A DNA stretch of 64,000 bases. It comes from Paraburkholderia domus (lineage in GTDB: Bacteria > Pseudomonadota > Gammaproteobacteria > Burkholderiales > Burkholderiaceae). Shown in pieces: positions 25,964 through 34,402 of this stretch. The notes under the pieces are model-generated. The model was not told the DNA's origin, ran no database searches, and saw only the letters and a program-made list of their open reading frames with translations. The position numbers and the translations under genes were made by a program. The stretch is from positions 124,001 to 188,000 of the forward strand of contig NZ_CAJNAT010000005.1 of NCBI RefSeq assembly GCF_905220705.1. Direction: 5' to 3'. Every line of letters begins with the position of its first letter. Within the stretch, counting starts at the first letter, position 1.

Positions 25964-28693
25964 ATGAAACTCTCACCTCGTCATCAGTCGCAAGCTAGCA
26001 CCAGTGAATGTTCTGGCTCGTTCGGCCTGAACCCGGTCACCGCCGTTGTTATGTCGGTGTTCGCGGTGCTGGGCGGCGTCCAGTCGGCGAGCGTGAGTGC
26101 AGCAGAGAACAGCGATACAGCCGCAGCCGCAGCCGTTCAGTTCGACACGACGTTTCTGCGTACCGACCCGAAGCAAACTGTGGACGTTGGGCGTTTTGCG
26201 CGAGGCAATGCAGTGGAGGCGGGCGTATATGCCGTCGACCTTTGGGTCAACGATGTCCGCGTGGCGCGTCAGGATGTGCGCTTCGTGGCCACGCGTGACG
26301 GTCAGAGTGCCCGTGCGTGCTTCAGTCGTCAGATGCTGGAAACGCTTGGCGTTGATTTCGCCAAGGTGGGTGCGGATACCGGCGCGAAGCTGCCGGCGCG
26401 TGCGTCATCTGAGGCAGGCGCAAGCGCTGACGTGCCCTCCAGAAAACAGTCCGGCGAAGCCGCTGCCGCCAATGCCGACGAATGCGTCGACCTTGCTACA
26501 ACGGTACCGGATGCGACGGTCGACTTCGACTTCTCGGAACAGAAGCTCGTGCTGAGCATTCCGCAGAAATATATGCGCAACGCCGCACGCGGCTACGTGC
26601 CGCCGGACATGTGGCAAACCGGTGTGAATGCGGGCTTCGTGGGTTACAACGCGAACACTTATCACACCGCCGGGTCGGGCATGGAGTCGACGCAAAGCTA
26701 TCTTGGCCTGAACGCCGGCGTGAATATCGGCGCGTGGCATTTCCGCCATCAATCGTCGGTATCGCAGCAGACTGGCCAGGGCACGCATTTCGACAACATC
26801 GCGACCTACGTGCAGCACGACGTTGCCGCGTTGAAATCGCAGGTGACGTTGGGCGACGGCTATACGACCGGTGATGTGTTCGACAGCGTGCAGTTCCGTG
26901 GGGCGCAGATCGCCACCGACGACCGCATGCTGCCGGAATCCCTGCGCGGCTACGCGCCGGTGGTGCGTGGCACGGCGGAAACGAATGCGCGCGTCTCAGT
27001 CCGGCAAAACGGACAGGTGATCTATGAAACCAGCGTGTCGCCGGGTCCGTTCGAAATCAATGACCTTTATGCGACCGGCTACGGCGGCAACCTCGACGTA
27101 ACGGTGACCGAGGCGGATGGCCGCACCAAGACTTTTACGGTGCCGTTTGCTTCAGTCGCGCAGTCGTTGCGGCCCGGCACGACGCGTTTCTCGGTGACCG
27201 CCGGGCAATTGCGTAACGACTCGCTCGAAACGAAGCCGAACTTTGCACAGTTCACATTGCAACGTGGTCTCACGAACCTGGTGACGGCCTACGGTGGCGG
27301 CGTCGCGGCCAACGGCTATGTGGCTGCCGACGTTGGCGCGGCGCTGAATACGAAGTTCGGCGCGTTCTCGGCTGATATCACGGGTGCACAGACTCAAATC
27401 CCGAATCAAAGCACGATGCGGGGCACGAGCTTGCGCATCGGCTACAGCAAGTTCATCGATCCGACGGACACCAATATTTCCGTGGCAGCTTACCGCTACT
27501 CGACAGCAGGGTTTATGAACCTGTCGGATGCGGCGTCGGTGCGCGATCTTGCGATGCACGGCGGTGATACGAATTCCGTCTATCGTCAGCGCAACCGCCT
27601 CCAGCTCACGGTCAACCAGAATCTGAAGGACCATGGAACCGTGTTCCTGAGCGCTTCGTCGCAGCAGTACTGGAATCATGGCGGCAGCGATACGTTCTAT
27701 CAGGCTGGCTACACCAACAGCTTCAAGTACGGCACGTACAGCATCACCGCTGGACGTACCCGCAACTCGGACGGCTCGATGTCCAACCAGTACATGCTCA
27801 GCACGACGCTGCCGCTCGGCCATAGCCAGCATGCGCCGCTGATGTCGACGAACCTGTCTAGCTCGGGCGGCTCCACGAACCTGCAGGCCAATGTGAGCGG
27901 CTCGCTGGGCGATAGCAACCAGTACTCGTACAACGCGTACGGCTCGTATGGCTCTGGCAACGGAAGCAGTTCTTCCAACACCGGCGTGAGCGGTGCATGG
28001 CGCGCGCCATATGCGCAGATGACGGCGTCGGCGAGCGCGGGTTCGGGCTCGAGCCAGATGTCGGCTGGGGTTAGCGGGTCGATCGTCGCGCATCCGGGCG
28101 GCGTGACGTTTTCGCAGACGGTCGGCGATACGTTCGGCATCGTCGAAGCACCGGGGGCAGCGGGCGCAAGCGTGACGAGCTCACCGGGCGTCAAGCTCAA
28201 TGGCCGTGGTTACGCGGTGGTGCCTTACCTCACACCGTACGGCATGAACACAGTCGACATCGATCCGAAGGGCACCTCAACCGACGTTGAATTTGAATCG
28301 ACGTCGGAACAGGCCGTGCCGCGCCTCGGTTCGGTGGTGATGATCAAGTACAAGACCGTGAGCGGACGTGCTGCGTTGGTTCGCGCGCCGCAACTGGGTG
28401 ACAAGGCGCTGCCGTTCGGTGCGGATGTGGTGGATGGGAATGGACGCACGGTTGGCGTGGTTGCACAGGACAGCCGGATTTTTGCGCGTGGGCTGGAGGA
28501 CAAGGGCTCGTTGTTCGTGAAGTGGGGTTCGGCGGCGTCGGAAGAGTGCCGGATTGATTATGTGTTGCCGAAGTCGACGGGTAAGGCGGGCGCCGCTTAT
28601 ACCTCAGTGGAAGCCCATTGCGTGGGTGGCCATGCATATGCCGCTGCTAGTCATGATTCGGTGCAGAGCATGCAGATGGAGCAATCGAAATGA
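25964..28693 (+). CDS. Outer-membrane fimbrial usher (FimD/PapC family)
   Basis: 909 residues. Long signal region ending near VSAAENS, then the N-terminal chaperone-binding domain (FDTTFLRTDPKQTVDVGRF, with YAVDLWVNDV), the 24-strand barrel with plug, and C-terminal domains with the Cys pair near ECRIDYVLP and EAHCVGG. Barrel signatures include SYLGLNAGVNIGAWHFRHQ and FRGAQIATDDRMLPESLRGYAP. It forms the pore through which chaperone-subunit complexes are assembled. Its stop overlaps the start of the next gene (ATGA at 28690). Confidence 0.93.
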   Translation: MKLSPRHQSQASTSECSGSFGLNPVTAVVMSVFAVLGGVQSASVSAAENSDTAAAAAVQFDTTFLRTDPKQTVDVGRFARGNAVEAGVYAVDLWVNDVRVARQDVRFVATRDGQSARACFSRQMLETLGVDFAKVGADTGAKLPARASSEAGASADVPSRKQSGEAAAANADECVDLATTVPDATVDFDFSEQKLVLSIPQKYMRNAARGYVPPDMWQTGVNAGFVGYNANTYHTAGSGMESTQSYLGLNAGVNIGAWHFRHQSSVSQQTGQGTHFDNIATYVQHDVAALKSQVTLGDGYTTGDVFDSVQFRGAQIATDDRMLPESLRGYAPVVRGTAETNARVSVRQNGQVIYETSVSPGPFEINDLYATGYGGNLDVTVTEADGRTKTFTVPFASVAQSLRPGTTRFSVTAGQLRNDSLETKPNFAQFTLQRGLTNLVTAYGGGVAANGYVAADVGAALNTKFGAFSADITGAQTQIPNQSTMRGTSLRIGYSKFIDPTDTNISVAAYRYSTAGFMNLSDAASVRDLAMHGGDTNSVYRQRNRLQLTVNQNLKDHGTVFLSASSQQYWNHGGSDTFYQAGYTNSFKYGTYSITAGRTRNSDGSMSNQYMLSTTLPLGHSQHAPLMSTNLSSSGGSTNLQANVSGSLGDSNQYSYNAYGSYGSGNGSSSSNTGVSGAWRAPYAQMTASASAGSGSSQMSAGVSGSIVAHPGGVTFSQTVGDTFGIVEAPGAAGASVTSSPGVKLNGRGYAVVPYLTPYGMNTVDIDPKGTSTDVEFESTSEQAVPRLGSVVMIKYKTVSGRAALVRAPQLGDKALPFGADVVDGNGRTVGVVAQDSRIFARGLEDKGSLFVKWGSAASEECRIDYVLPKSTGKAGAAYTSVEAHCVGGHAYAAASHDSVQSMQMEQSK

Positions 28694-29823
28694 ATCAGAT
28701 CTTGAATGGCAGTTTTCGACGAGCCAATGCGAAACGCCTAAATGGGGTAGCTGAATGTCCGACTATGTCATCGTCCGTCTCGGGACACACGGCCATATGG
28801 AAAGTCATTTGTGTCATGTTATTCACGTTGATGCAGTTGACTTTTGGGGCACCCAAAGCCCACGCGGCGACCATCAGTTGCTCCCTGCAATCCGCACTCA
28901 ATTTCGCTCCTGCGCTCAATACGTCTGGCTTCGGTCGAGATGCGACCGTGGGCGGTACTACGCCAAATTATTCAACGCCTGTGAACTTCCACTGCGACGG
29001 TGATCCCGGCGCGGACCGTGACATCTATGTGTGGTTCCAGGTGTCGTCAGCGACTCTTGTGTCTGGTTATACGGATCTGTTCAAGACAAACATCGACAGC
29101 GTTGGCGTCCGGTATACGATTTCCAACGGTACGGGGACCAGTTGCAATAGCGTGCCTGTCAATGTTTTCAACGGCAAAGTACAAGTTGTTTGTCACCAGC
29201 TTCACCAGGCTGCGTCGCCCGGGCAAAACTATTCACTGATTGTCTCGGCCCAATTCGTGAAGCTTTCGAGTGGGGCGGTTGGCCCGCTTACGACGATTCC
29301 GACATTGGCCGTTTCGAACGGTGTCAACAATCAAGGCGGGTCTACGACATGGGGAAACGTATTTACAGGTTCGGTGAACGGAAGCTTCTCCACACTGACT
29401 TGCTCGGTCACTACGTCTTCAGTCGCCGTGTCGATGTCTCAGGCGAACACGAACCGCATGCCTGCCATCGGATCGACAGATAGGCCAACGCCATTCAATA
29501 TCGGCCTGAACTGCGATCCCGGCGTAAAAGCCTTTATGACGTTGACCGACGCTACTGTGCCGTCCAACACGAGCAACACCTTGTCGTTAGGAACCGAGTC
29601 CACGGCGAAGGGGCTTGGCTATCAGATTCTGTACAACGACAATCCGGTGTCGTTTGGGCTTGATTCAGCTATAGCGGGCAACCAGAATCAGTTTTCTGTG
29701 ATGGCCAGTCCGGCGGCGGGCGGCCGCGTCAACGTGCCCTTGACCGCACGCTTCATCCGAACCGGCGCTATGGAGCCAGGCACGGTGATCGCGAAGGCGA
29801 CATTCACCATGTCATATCAGTAG
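28690..29823 (+). CDS. Fimbrial tip protein / two-domain adhesin
   Basis: 377 residues, start coupled to the usher stop. A long basic leader precedes a hydrophobic signal segment (about 35-60, ending AHAAT). The mature protein has an N-terminal domain (about 60-230) with its own Cys residues and a C-terminal pilin domain (about 235-377) ending FTMSYQ, which can accept a donor strand. This is the plan of tip adhesins of chaperone-usher fimbriae. The N-terminal domain probably binds a receptor, unknown here. An internal start near the signal segment is possible. Confidence 0.85.
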   Translation: MNQILNGSFRRANAKRLNGVAECPTMSSSVSGHTAIWKVICVMLFTLMQLTFGAPKAHAATISCSLQSALNFAPALNTSGFGRDATVGGTTPNYSTPVNFHCDGDPGADRDIYVWFQVSSATLVSGYTDLFKTNIDSVGVRYTISNGTGTSCNSVPVNVFNGKVQVVCHQLHQAASPGQNYSLIVSAQFVKLSSGAVGPLTTIPTLAVSNGVNNQGGSTTWGNVFTGSVNGSFSTLTCSVTTSSVAVSMSQANTNRMPAIGSTDRPTPFNIGLNCDPGVKAFMTLTDATVPSNTSNTLSLGTESTAKGLGYQILYNDNPVSFGLDSAIAGNQNQFSVMASPAAGGRVNVPLTARFIRTGAMEPGTVIAKATFTMSYQ

Positions 29824-30144
29824 AGCACCGAAGGCGCCAGCGCGCCTCCCGCAAGCACGTCGGCAGGCGCCTGCGCAAAGGCGCCGCATCCGTCCCCAAA
29901 ACCCCGTTTCCATACGTCCGCCCCCATGACGTGTATCATTCGTTCCCTGCGCTGTTCTGCGCTGGCGATTCCCGTATTGTCGAACGCTCGTTCGTGACCT
30001 GGTTCCGAGACGGCCGGATTGCCATTGTGAAGAGGGTTCTCCGGCCTGATTCCCGCAGCTCGACGCCGCCGCACAAGGCGTGCAGACCGGTAGCCACAAG
30101 CTTCCGAAGATCGCCCGAACCTCTTTCCGTGACCGCCAGACCCG
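29824..30144. other. 321-bp gap between fimbrial operon and prfC
   Basis: GC-rich inverted segments built on AAGGCGCC-type words occur at 29828-29886 and could end the fimbrial transcript, but there is no T-tract. The rest should hold the prfC promoter; no convincing -35/-10 pair was identified. Confidence 0.4.
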
Positions 30145-31746
30145 ATGTCAGTCTCCGAACTCAAACGCCGCCGCACGTTCGCGGTCATTTCCCACCCGGA
30201 CGCGGGCAAAACCACGCTTACTGAAAAGCTCCTGCTGTTTTCGGGCGCGATCCAGATCGCCGGTACCGTGAAGGGCCGCAAGAGCAATCGCTACGCGACG
30301 TCCGACTGGATGGAGATCGAGAAGCAGCGGGGCATTTCGGTGGCCAGCTCGGTGATGCAGTTCGAGTACGGCGACGCCGTCATCAACCTGCTCGACACGC
30401 CGGGCCACGAAGATTTCTCGGAAGACACGTACCGCGTGCTGACCGCGGTCGACGCCGCTGTGATGGTGATCGACGGCGCGAACGGCGTCGAAGCCCAGAC
30501 GCTAAAGCTGCTCGAAGTCTGCCGTAGCCGCAAGACGCCGATCGTCACCTTCATCAACAAGCTCGACCGCGAAGTGCGCGAGCCGCTCGAACTGCTCGAC
30601 GAAATCGAGCAGCATCTGGGCGTCGCTGCCGTGCCGTTCACTTGGCCGATCGGCATGGGCAAGGAATTCCAGGGCGTCTACGACATCCAGCGCGACCAGG
30701 TGCGCTTGTTCCGCGCCGGGCAGGATAAGGCGGGTGGCGAGGTCGAAACGCTGCACGCGCCCGGCGACGAAGAAGGCGAACGCCGCTTCGGCCATAGCTG
30801 GGTCAAGGCGAAGGAAGAGATCGACCTGATCACCGGTGCGTCGCCTGATTTTGATCGCGAGCAGTTCCTCGCGGGGCAGCAATCGCCGGTGCTGTTCGGC
30901 TCGGCGATCAACAATTTCGGCGTGAAGGAAATTCTCGACGCGCTGGTCGACCTGGCGCCGCCGCCGTCGATGCGGATGACCGTGCAGCGTCCGGTGATGC
31001 CGGACGAGCCGAAGTTCACCGGCGTCGTGTTCAAGGTGCAGGCGAACATGGACCTGGCGCACCGCGACCGCGTGGCGTTTATTCGCGTGTGCTCGGGGCA
31101 TTTCGAACGCGGCATGGCCGTGAAGGTGACGCGCACGAACAAGACGTTCCGCGCCAATAACGTGGTGACGTTCCTCTCGCAGCGTCGAGAGACGGTCAGC
31201 GAGGCGTATCCGGGTGACATCATCGGTATCCCGAATCACGGCACGTTGAGTCTCGGCGATACGCTGACCGAAGGCGAACTGTTGCAGTTCGTCGGTCTGC
31301 CGTTCTTCGCGCCGGAAATCTTCCAGACGGTGGAGGTGGTCGATCCGATGCGCGCGAAGCAACTCGGTGAAGCGCTGAAGCAACTCGGCGAAGAGGGCGC
31401 GATTCAGGTGTTCCGTCCGGAAGTGGGCGGCTTGATGATTCTCGGCGCGGTGGGTCAACTGCAGTTCGAAGTGGTGTCGCATCGTTTGTCGACCGAATAC
31501 AAGGTCGACGTGCGGATGGCGCCGGCGCGTTACCGGATGTCGCGTTGGGTCACCTGCGACGATGCGGCCGAATTGCGCCGTTTCACCGATTCATACGCCG
31601 CGCGGATCGCGCTCGATGCATCGGATGCGCCGACGTATCTGGCCTCGCACGTGGGGGAGATCGAAGTCGCGCAGAAGGCGTGGCCGAAGATTGTCTTTAA
31701 CGAATTGCGCGAGCATTCGGGTGCGCCGTTCAAGAAGTCGATGTAA
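30145..31746 (+). CDS. prfC: Peptide chain release factor 3
   Basis: 533 residues, the usual RF3 length. The GTPase domain begins with the P-loop HPDAGKTT at 17-24, has the RF3-type switch region EKQRGISVASSVMQF, DTPGHEDFSEDTYR (G3) and NKLDRE (G4). Domains II and III follow, with FTGVVFKVQANMD and IQVFRPE. RF3 recycles RF1 and RF2 from the ribosome after peptide release. No strong Shine-Dalgarno is visible before the ATG. A terminator follows 61 bp after the stop. Confidence 0.96.
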   Translation: MSVSELKRRRTFAVISHPDAGKTTLTEKLLLFSGAIQIAGTVKGRKSNRYATSDWMEIEKQRGISVASSVMQFEYGDAVINLLDTPGHEDFSEDTYRVLTAVDAAVMVIDGANGVEAQTLKLLEVCRSRKTPIVTFINKLDREVREPLELLDEIEQHLGVAAVPFTWPIGMGKEFQGVYDIQRDQVRLFRAGQDKAGGEVETLHAPGDEEGERRFGHSWVKAKEEIDLITGASPDFDREQFLAGQQSPVLFGSAINNFGVKEILDALVDLAPPPSMRMTVQRPVMPDEPKFTGVVFKVQANMDLAHRDRVAFIRVCSGHFERGMAVKVTRTNKTFRANNVVTFLSQRRETVSEAYPGDIIGIPNHGTLSLGDTLTEGELLQFVGLPFFAPEIFQTVEVVDPMRAKQLGEALKQLGEEGAIQVFRPEVGGLMILGAVGQLQFEVVSHRLSTEYKVDVRMAPARYRMSRWVTCDDAAELRRFTDSYAARIALDASDAPTYLASHVGEIEVAQKAWPKIVFNELREHSGAPFKKSM

Positions 31747-31806
31747 GCCGCCATATGCGGGACTGGCGCGGCCCGGCTGGAAGTTCTTCGATGTCGCCTA
31801 TCAAGC

Positions 31807-31837
31807 AAAAGGCCCAGTGGAAACACAGGGCCTTTTT
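31807..31837 (+). terminator. Rho-independent terminator of prfC
   Basis: AAAAGGCCC (31807-31815) pairs with GGGCCTTTT (31828-31836) across a 12-nt loop, ending in a T-run. Confidence 0.88.
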
Positions 31838-31922
31838 TGCGTGGACGGATCACGTGGTTGTCGCTCTCACTCTCTGCACAAACGGCACTGTGTGCCGCGC
31901 AGCGATGATGGCCCTTGATACA

Positions 31923-32390
31923 TCAGTGTCGCACCGCCGCTATTTGCTGCGCGTCTGTCTCTACATCAGATGCGCTTTCGGCGGAGGTCGGATTGCGCTC
32001 TACGGTTTTTTCTGTAGGCGAAGCTTGTCCGGCGATTTTTGACGCCTCTTCAAGGAGGCGCGTTGCACGACTAGCGGTAATGCGGCTTTGAGGGATGCCC
32101 TTCGCGTCAAGCGCGATAACCTGGTACAGTTCGCGGTCGCATTCGAGTTCTTGCTGATATTGCTCCGCCGTGTCGACAAGCAATTCAAGCATGGTCTGTT
32201 GGCGTCGTCTTTCGTCGCTCGTGACAGCAGGATTCCTACACATTGAGGACGCAAGTGTGATCAGCGTATTCAGTTGGCTCAACTGCCGGTCGCAAAGATG
32301 GAAGGCAGATAGCGCGAGCTTTTCGTACTGGAGTGCGTCGACAGGCTGGCGTGAAGCGGGTTGAGATTGTTTTGTGGGTTTGTTGCTCAT
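31923..32390 (-). CDS. Unknown helical protein (155 aa)
   Basis: ATG at 32390 is preceded by GGGAG 9 nt upstream, which decides it, although the frame stays open 73 codons further upstream. The protein starts MSNKPTKQSQPASRQP, has a helical core (YEKLALSAFHLCDRQLSQLNTLITLASSM) with two Cys, a second helix set, and a polar tail. No signal peptide. Not recognised; it looks like an accessory-genome protein. The leader before it is unusual (see 32391-32609). Confidence 0.55.
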   Translation of the reverse strand: MSNKPTKQSQPASRQPVDALQYEKLALSAFHLCDRQLSQLNTLITLASSMCRNPAVTSDERRRQQTMLELLVDTAEQYQQELECDRELYQVIALDAKGIPQSRITASRATRLLEEASKIAGQASPTEKTVERNPTSAESASDVETDAQQIAAVRH

Positions 32391-32609
32391 GGTGCGATCT
32401 CCCTGGTACATCTCGGATCGCCCGACACTCGCTTCGGTAGAGGGTGAGCGGGCACGAAGCGGGATGGGAAGACCGGCGCTGTACCATACCGGCGAGCCTT
32501 GCGGCTCCCCCACAACAGCCCGCCCATTGACAACCAATAGACGTGCAGAAGTAGACGCACAGCCCGCCTGAGCGGGTGTGCGGGTACAGCTAGCAAGCAG
32601 GCTTCCCAA
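32391..32609 (-). promoter_or_regulatory. Structured leader upstream of the 155-aa gene, possibly coding
   Basis: The minus strand is open in frame with the gene and would encode RLLVVNGRAVVGEPQGSP followed by a Pro/Arg/Ser-rich stretch. From memory, similar NGRAV-GEPQG peptides precede accessory genes in pseudomonads and resemble the P4 Icd/Ash peptides. The RNA could form CCCGC-TCAG-GCGGG and GAGCC-GCAA-GGCTC hairpins. Whether peptide, RNA or both matter is open. Confidence 0.3.
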
Positions 32610-32893
32610 CCTGACAGCCGGGTGTTTCCCGACGGCTTGATAATTATAAAGCAGTACGGCGTGCTGCTTGCGACTTGTTCAAGCTAAATCACCAATTTTG
32701 GCCGTTCGGATAAGGCTTTACAAAGTTCAGCCGCACGCTTTCGAATTCGGGAGGGCTAGGCTCCCCTCTGCTGCTGCGCGGGGCCATTTGCTTTAAGGCT
32801 TCTTGAGAGTCCAATTCCGCAAAGACGACGCGGACGCCGCGACACCGAATGCCCGAAAGCTCATCACGATACACAGGCCCCGCACGGGTGCCC
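32610..32893. other. Gap with a doubtful 61-codon frame
   Basis: A minus-strand frame at 32689-32874 could encode a small basic peptide ending NFVKPYPNGQNW. It lacks a good binding site and has no recognisable relative, so it is not called as a gene. The stretch is less GC-rich than the flanks. Confidence 0.3.
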
Positions 32894-33868
32894 TTATTGA
32901 TAGTTCATCGTGAATATCGCCGCGGCATTCACTCTGCCGGGTGTCATGCCCGTTGCGCCGAGCCGGTAATACTGCGCGAAAAACTGAAACGACGTGTTGC
33001 CTGTCGTCGCGGAGGTCAGCAGAAGGGGGCTGTCCAAAGTAATCGGTGTATTCAATGCGTTGAGGAGTTGTACACCGATACCCGTCGCCGTGCCGTTCGA
33101 TGCCAATACAGTGGGCACGCCTGATGTTCCCGTCGCTGAAGAAAACGTGACGGCCACGTTCACACCTGCCTGGCACACCAGATTGATAGAGAACGGCGTG
33201 GTAGCCGCCGTTGAGCCCGCGCCCGCGAACATCGTCGGGCTGACCGTGGCCAGTGGAACGCGTTGATTCGCGGATGCCGGGTCGACCGAGCAGGTGACTG
33301 GTCGGATTGCCGTACCGCTCGCAACGCTCATATTACTATTGCCGTTATTGAGCGTTACGCCTGTGTTCAGAATGCCGGTGTTATATAGTGCGCCGGAAAT
33401 TGTGCCGCCTTGAATACTTCCCGTCGCAACGAGCTCGAATGTACCCGAGACCGTAAAACTCCCGTCGGCGGCGGTATTCCCGAGCGACGAAGTGGTAGAG
33501 CAATAGCCGGTGCCGACTAACGGCGTGCCTTTGCTGTCGCGCATACGCATGCCGACGCCTGCGACGTTGGTGGGATATACGCCTGTCATGCCCGTAACGG
33601 CGGTGACGCCCGACGGACAGGCAACGACCGGTTGGTTAGCGAGATTGGGCGCGGAGCATTTGCCGGAAAGCGTGAACGATTGGACCGTTCCCGGGATAAC
33701 TGTGCCAACCGCCAGAGTATTTGAAACCGCTATCGTGCCGTAGGTGAACGTAGCCGGCAGCCCCGTCGTCGGGCAGTCCGCTCGCGCGGCGGTAGCCGCG
33801 CCGAGCGTGATCATTAAAGGAATAAGTATTCGAAAAACCGAGCGTCTGCCGGATTCTGACTTGAACAT
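32894..33868 (-). CDS. Orphan fimbrial protein, two-domain adhesin type
   Basis: 324 residues, signal peptide ending TAARAD, AAGG before the ATG. N-terminal domain (about 30-205) with several Cys (DCPTTG, GKCSAP, VACPSG, GYCSTT) and a C-terminal pilin domain beginning PVTCSVD and ending FTMNYQ. It has the same plan as the tip protein at 28690, but no chaperone or usher adjoins it. It presumably uses the fimbrial machinery encoded at 25-28.7 kb. The upstream DNA shares a 25-bp element with the fimbrial operon leader. Confidence 0.82.
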   Translation of the reverse strand: MFKSESGRRSVFRILIPLMITLGAATAARADCPTTGLPATFTYGTIAVSNTLAVGTVIPGTVQSFTLSGKCSAPNLANQPVVACPSGVTAVTGMTGVYPTNVAGVGMRMRDSKGTPLVGTGYCSTTSSLGNTAADGSFTVSGTFELVATGSIQGGTISGALYNTGILNTGVTLNNGNSNMSVASGTAIRPVTCSVDPASANQRVPLATVSPTMFAGAGSTAATTPFSINLVCQAGVNVAVTFSSATGTSGVPTVLASNGTATGIGVQLLNALNTPITLDSPLLLTSATTGNTSFQFFAQYYRLGATGMTPGRVNAAAIFTMNYQ

Positions 33869-34246
33869 TTCAGATTACCTTGAGAAAGAAGCGAGTTCGC
33901 GAGAGGTTGTGCTCCCGAAACTCCGAGGCCGGTTCGATGCGCCAATAGCGCGCTCGCGCGCTTGCCTAAAGGACGTTGGGTTGTCGGGATCCAACGCTCC
34001 GTGGCTATCGCGCGTCTTGATAAGATCGAGACGATTGCAGTGAACGCCAGCGACAATTGAGATGATCGCGCAGGAGTATCCCGATAAACATCGGAATATT
34101 CTCAAATTGATAGGAATTGTCTGGCGCTGTGGTGCGAAAAATCTGCAGCGAGTTAAAAGCTTTCTTGCGCAACCGTCCGTGAAGGGTTCACCAGGATTGG
34201 CGGCAGATCAGTCGAAAACGTTGCAGCTATTTTTCAATAGCTCGGC
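33869..34246. promoter_or_regulatory. Long AT-richer leader of the orphan fimbrial gene
   Basis: About 380 bp without a supported gene. It contains a 12-bp dyad around AAAC at 34074-34101 and the response-regulator-like element at 34097-34121. The rest shows nothing recognisable. Confidence 0.4.
34097..34121. promoter_or_regulatory. Second copy of the fimbrial response-regulator-like element
   Basis: Aligned without gaps to 24228-24252, 19 of 25 bases agree. Half-sites ATTCTCA (34098-34104) and TAGGAAT (34111-34117) are inverted with the same 6-bp spacer as in the pilin leader. The overlapping 34091-34104 contains GAATATTC and matches the RcsAB box at 10 of 14. It lies 230-250 bp upstream of the orphan fimbrial ATG, similar to the 190-bp distance at the pilin gene. 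Confidence 0.5.
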
Positions 34247-34336
34247 CGCCTCACGCCATCTTCAAAACCTCTTCCCGCATCCAACTGGCAAACGCCTGCA
34301 CATGCTCAAGCTCCGCGTGGCGTTGCGCCACGTCGA
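34247..34336 (-). repeat. Direct repeat, left copy: duplicated 3' end of the lysR gene
   Basis: This 90-bp segment aligns without gaps to 36302-36391 with 84 identities. On the minus strand it encodes the last 26-27 residues of the LysR protein plus its TGA stop, with three amino-acid changes; an in-frame stop lies just upstream, so it is a fragment. Together the copies bracket the hipBA module. Confidence 0.88.
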
Positions 34337-34402
34337 CCCCTCATTTTTCCAGCGCTTGCGCGTAGCCAACTTCGTATGTAGTACGGAAGGCCTCGTCGCT
34401 CG

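Noticed and set aside
32689..32874. Possible 61-codon gene after the orphan fimbrial gene
   Set aside because: No ribosome binding site and no recognisable relatives; could be chance in lower-GC DNA.
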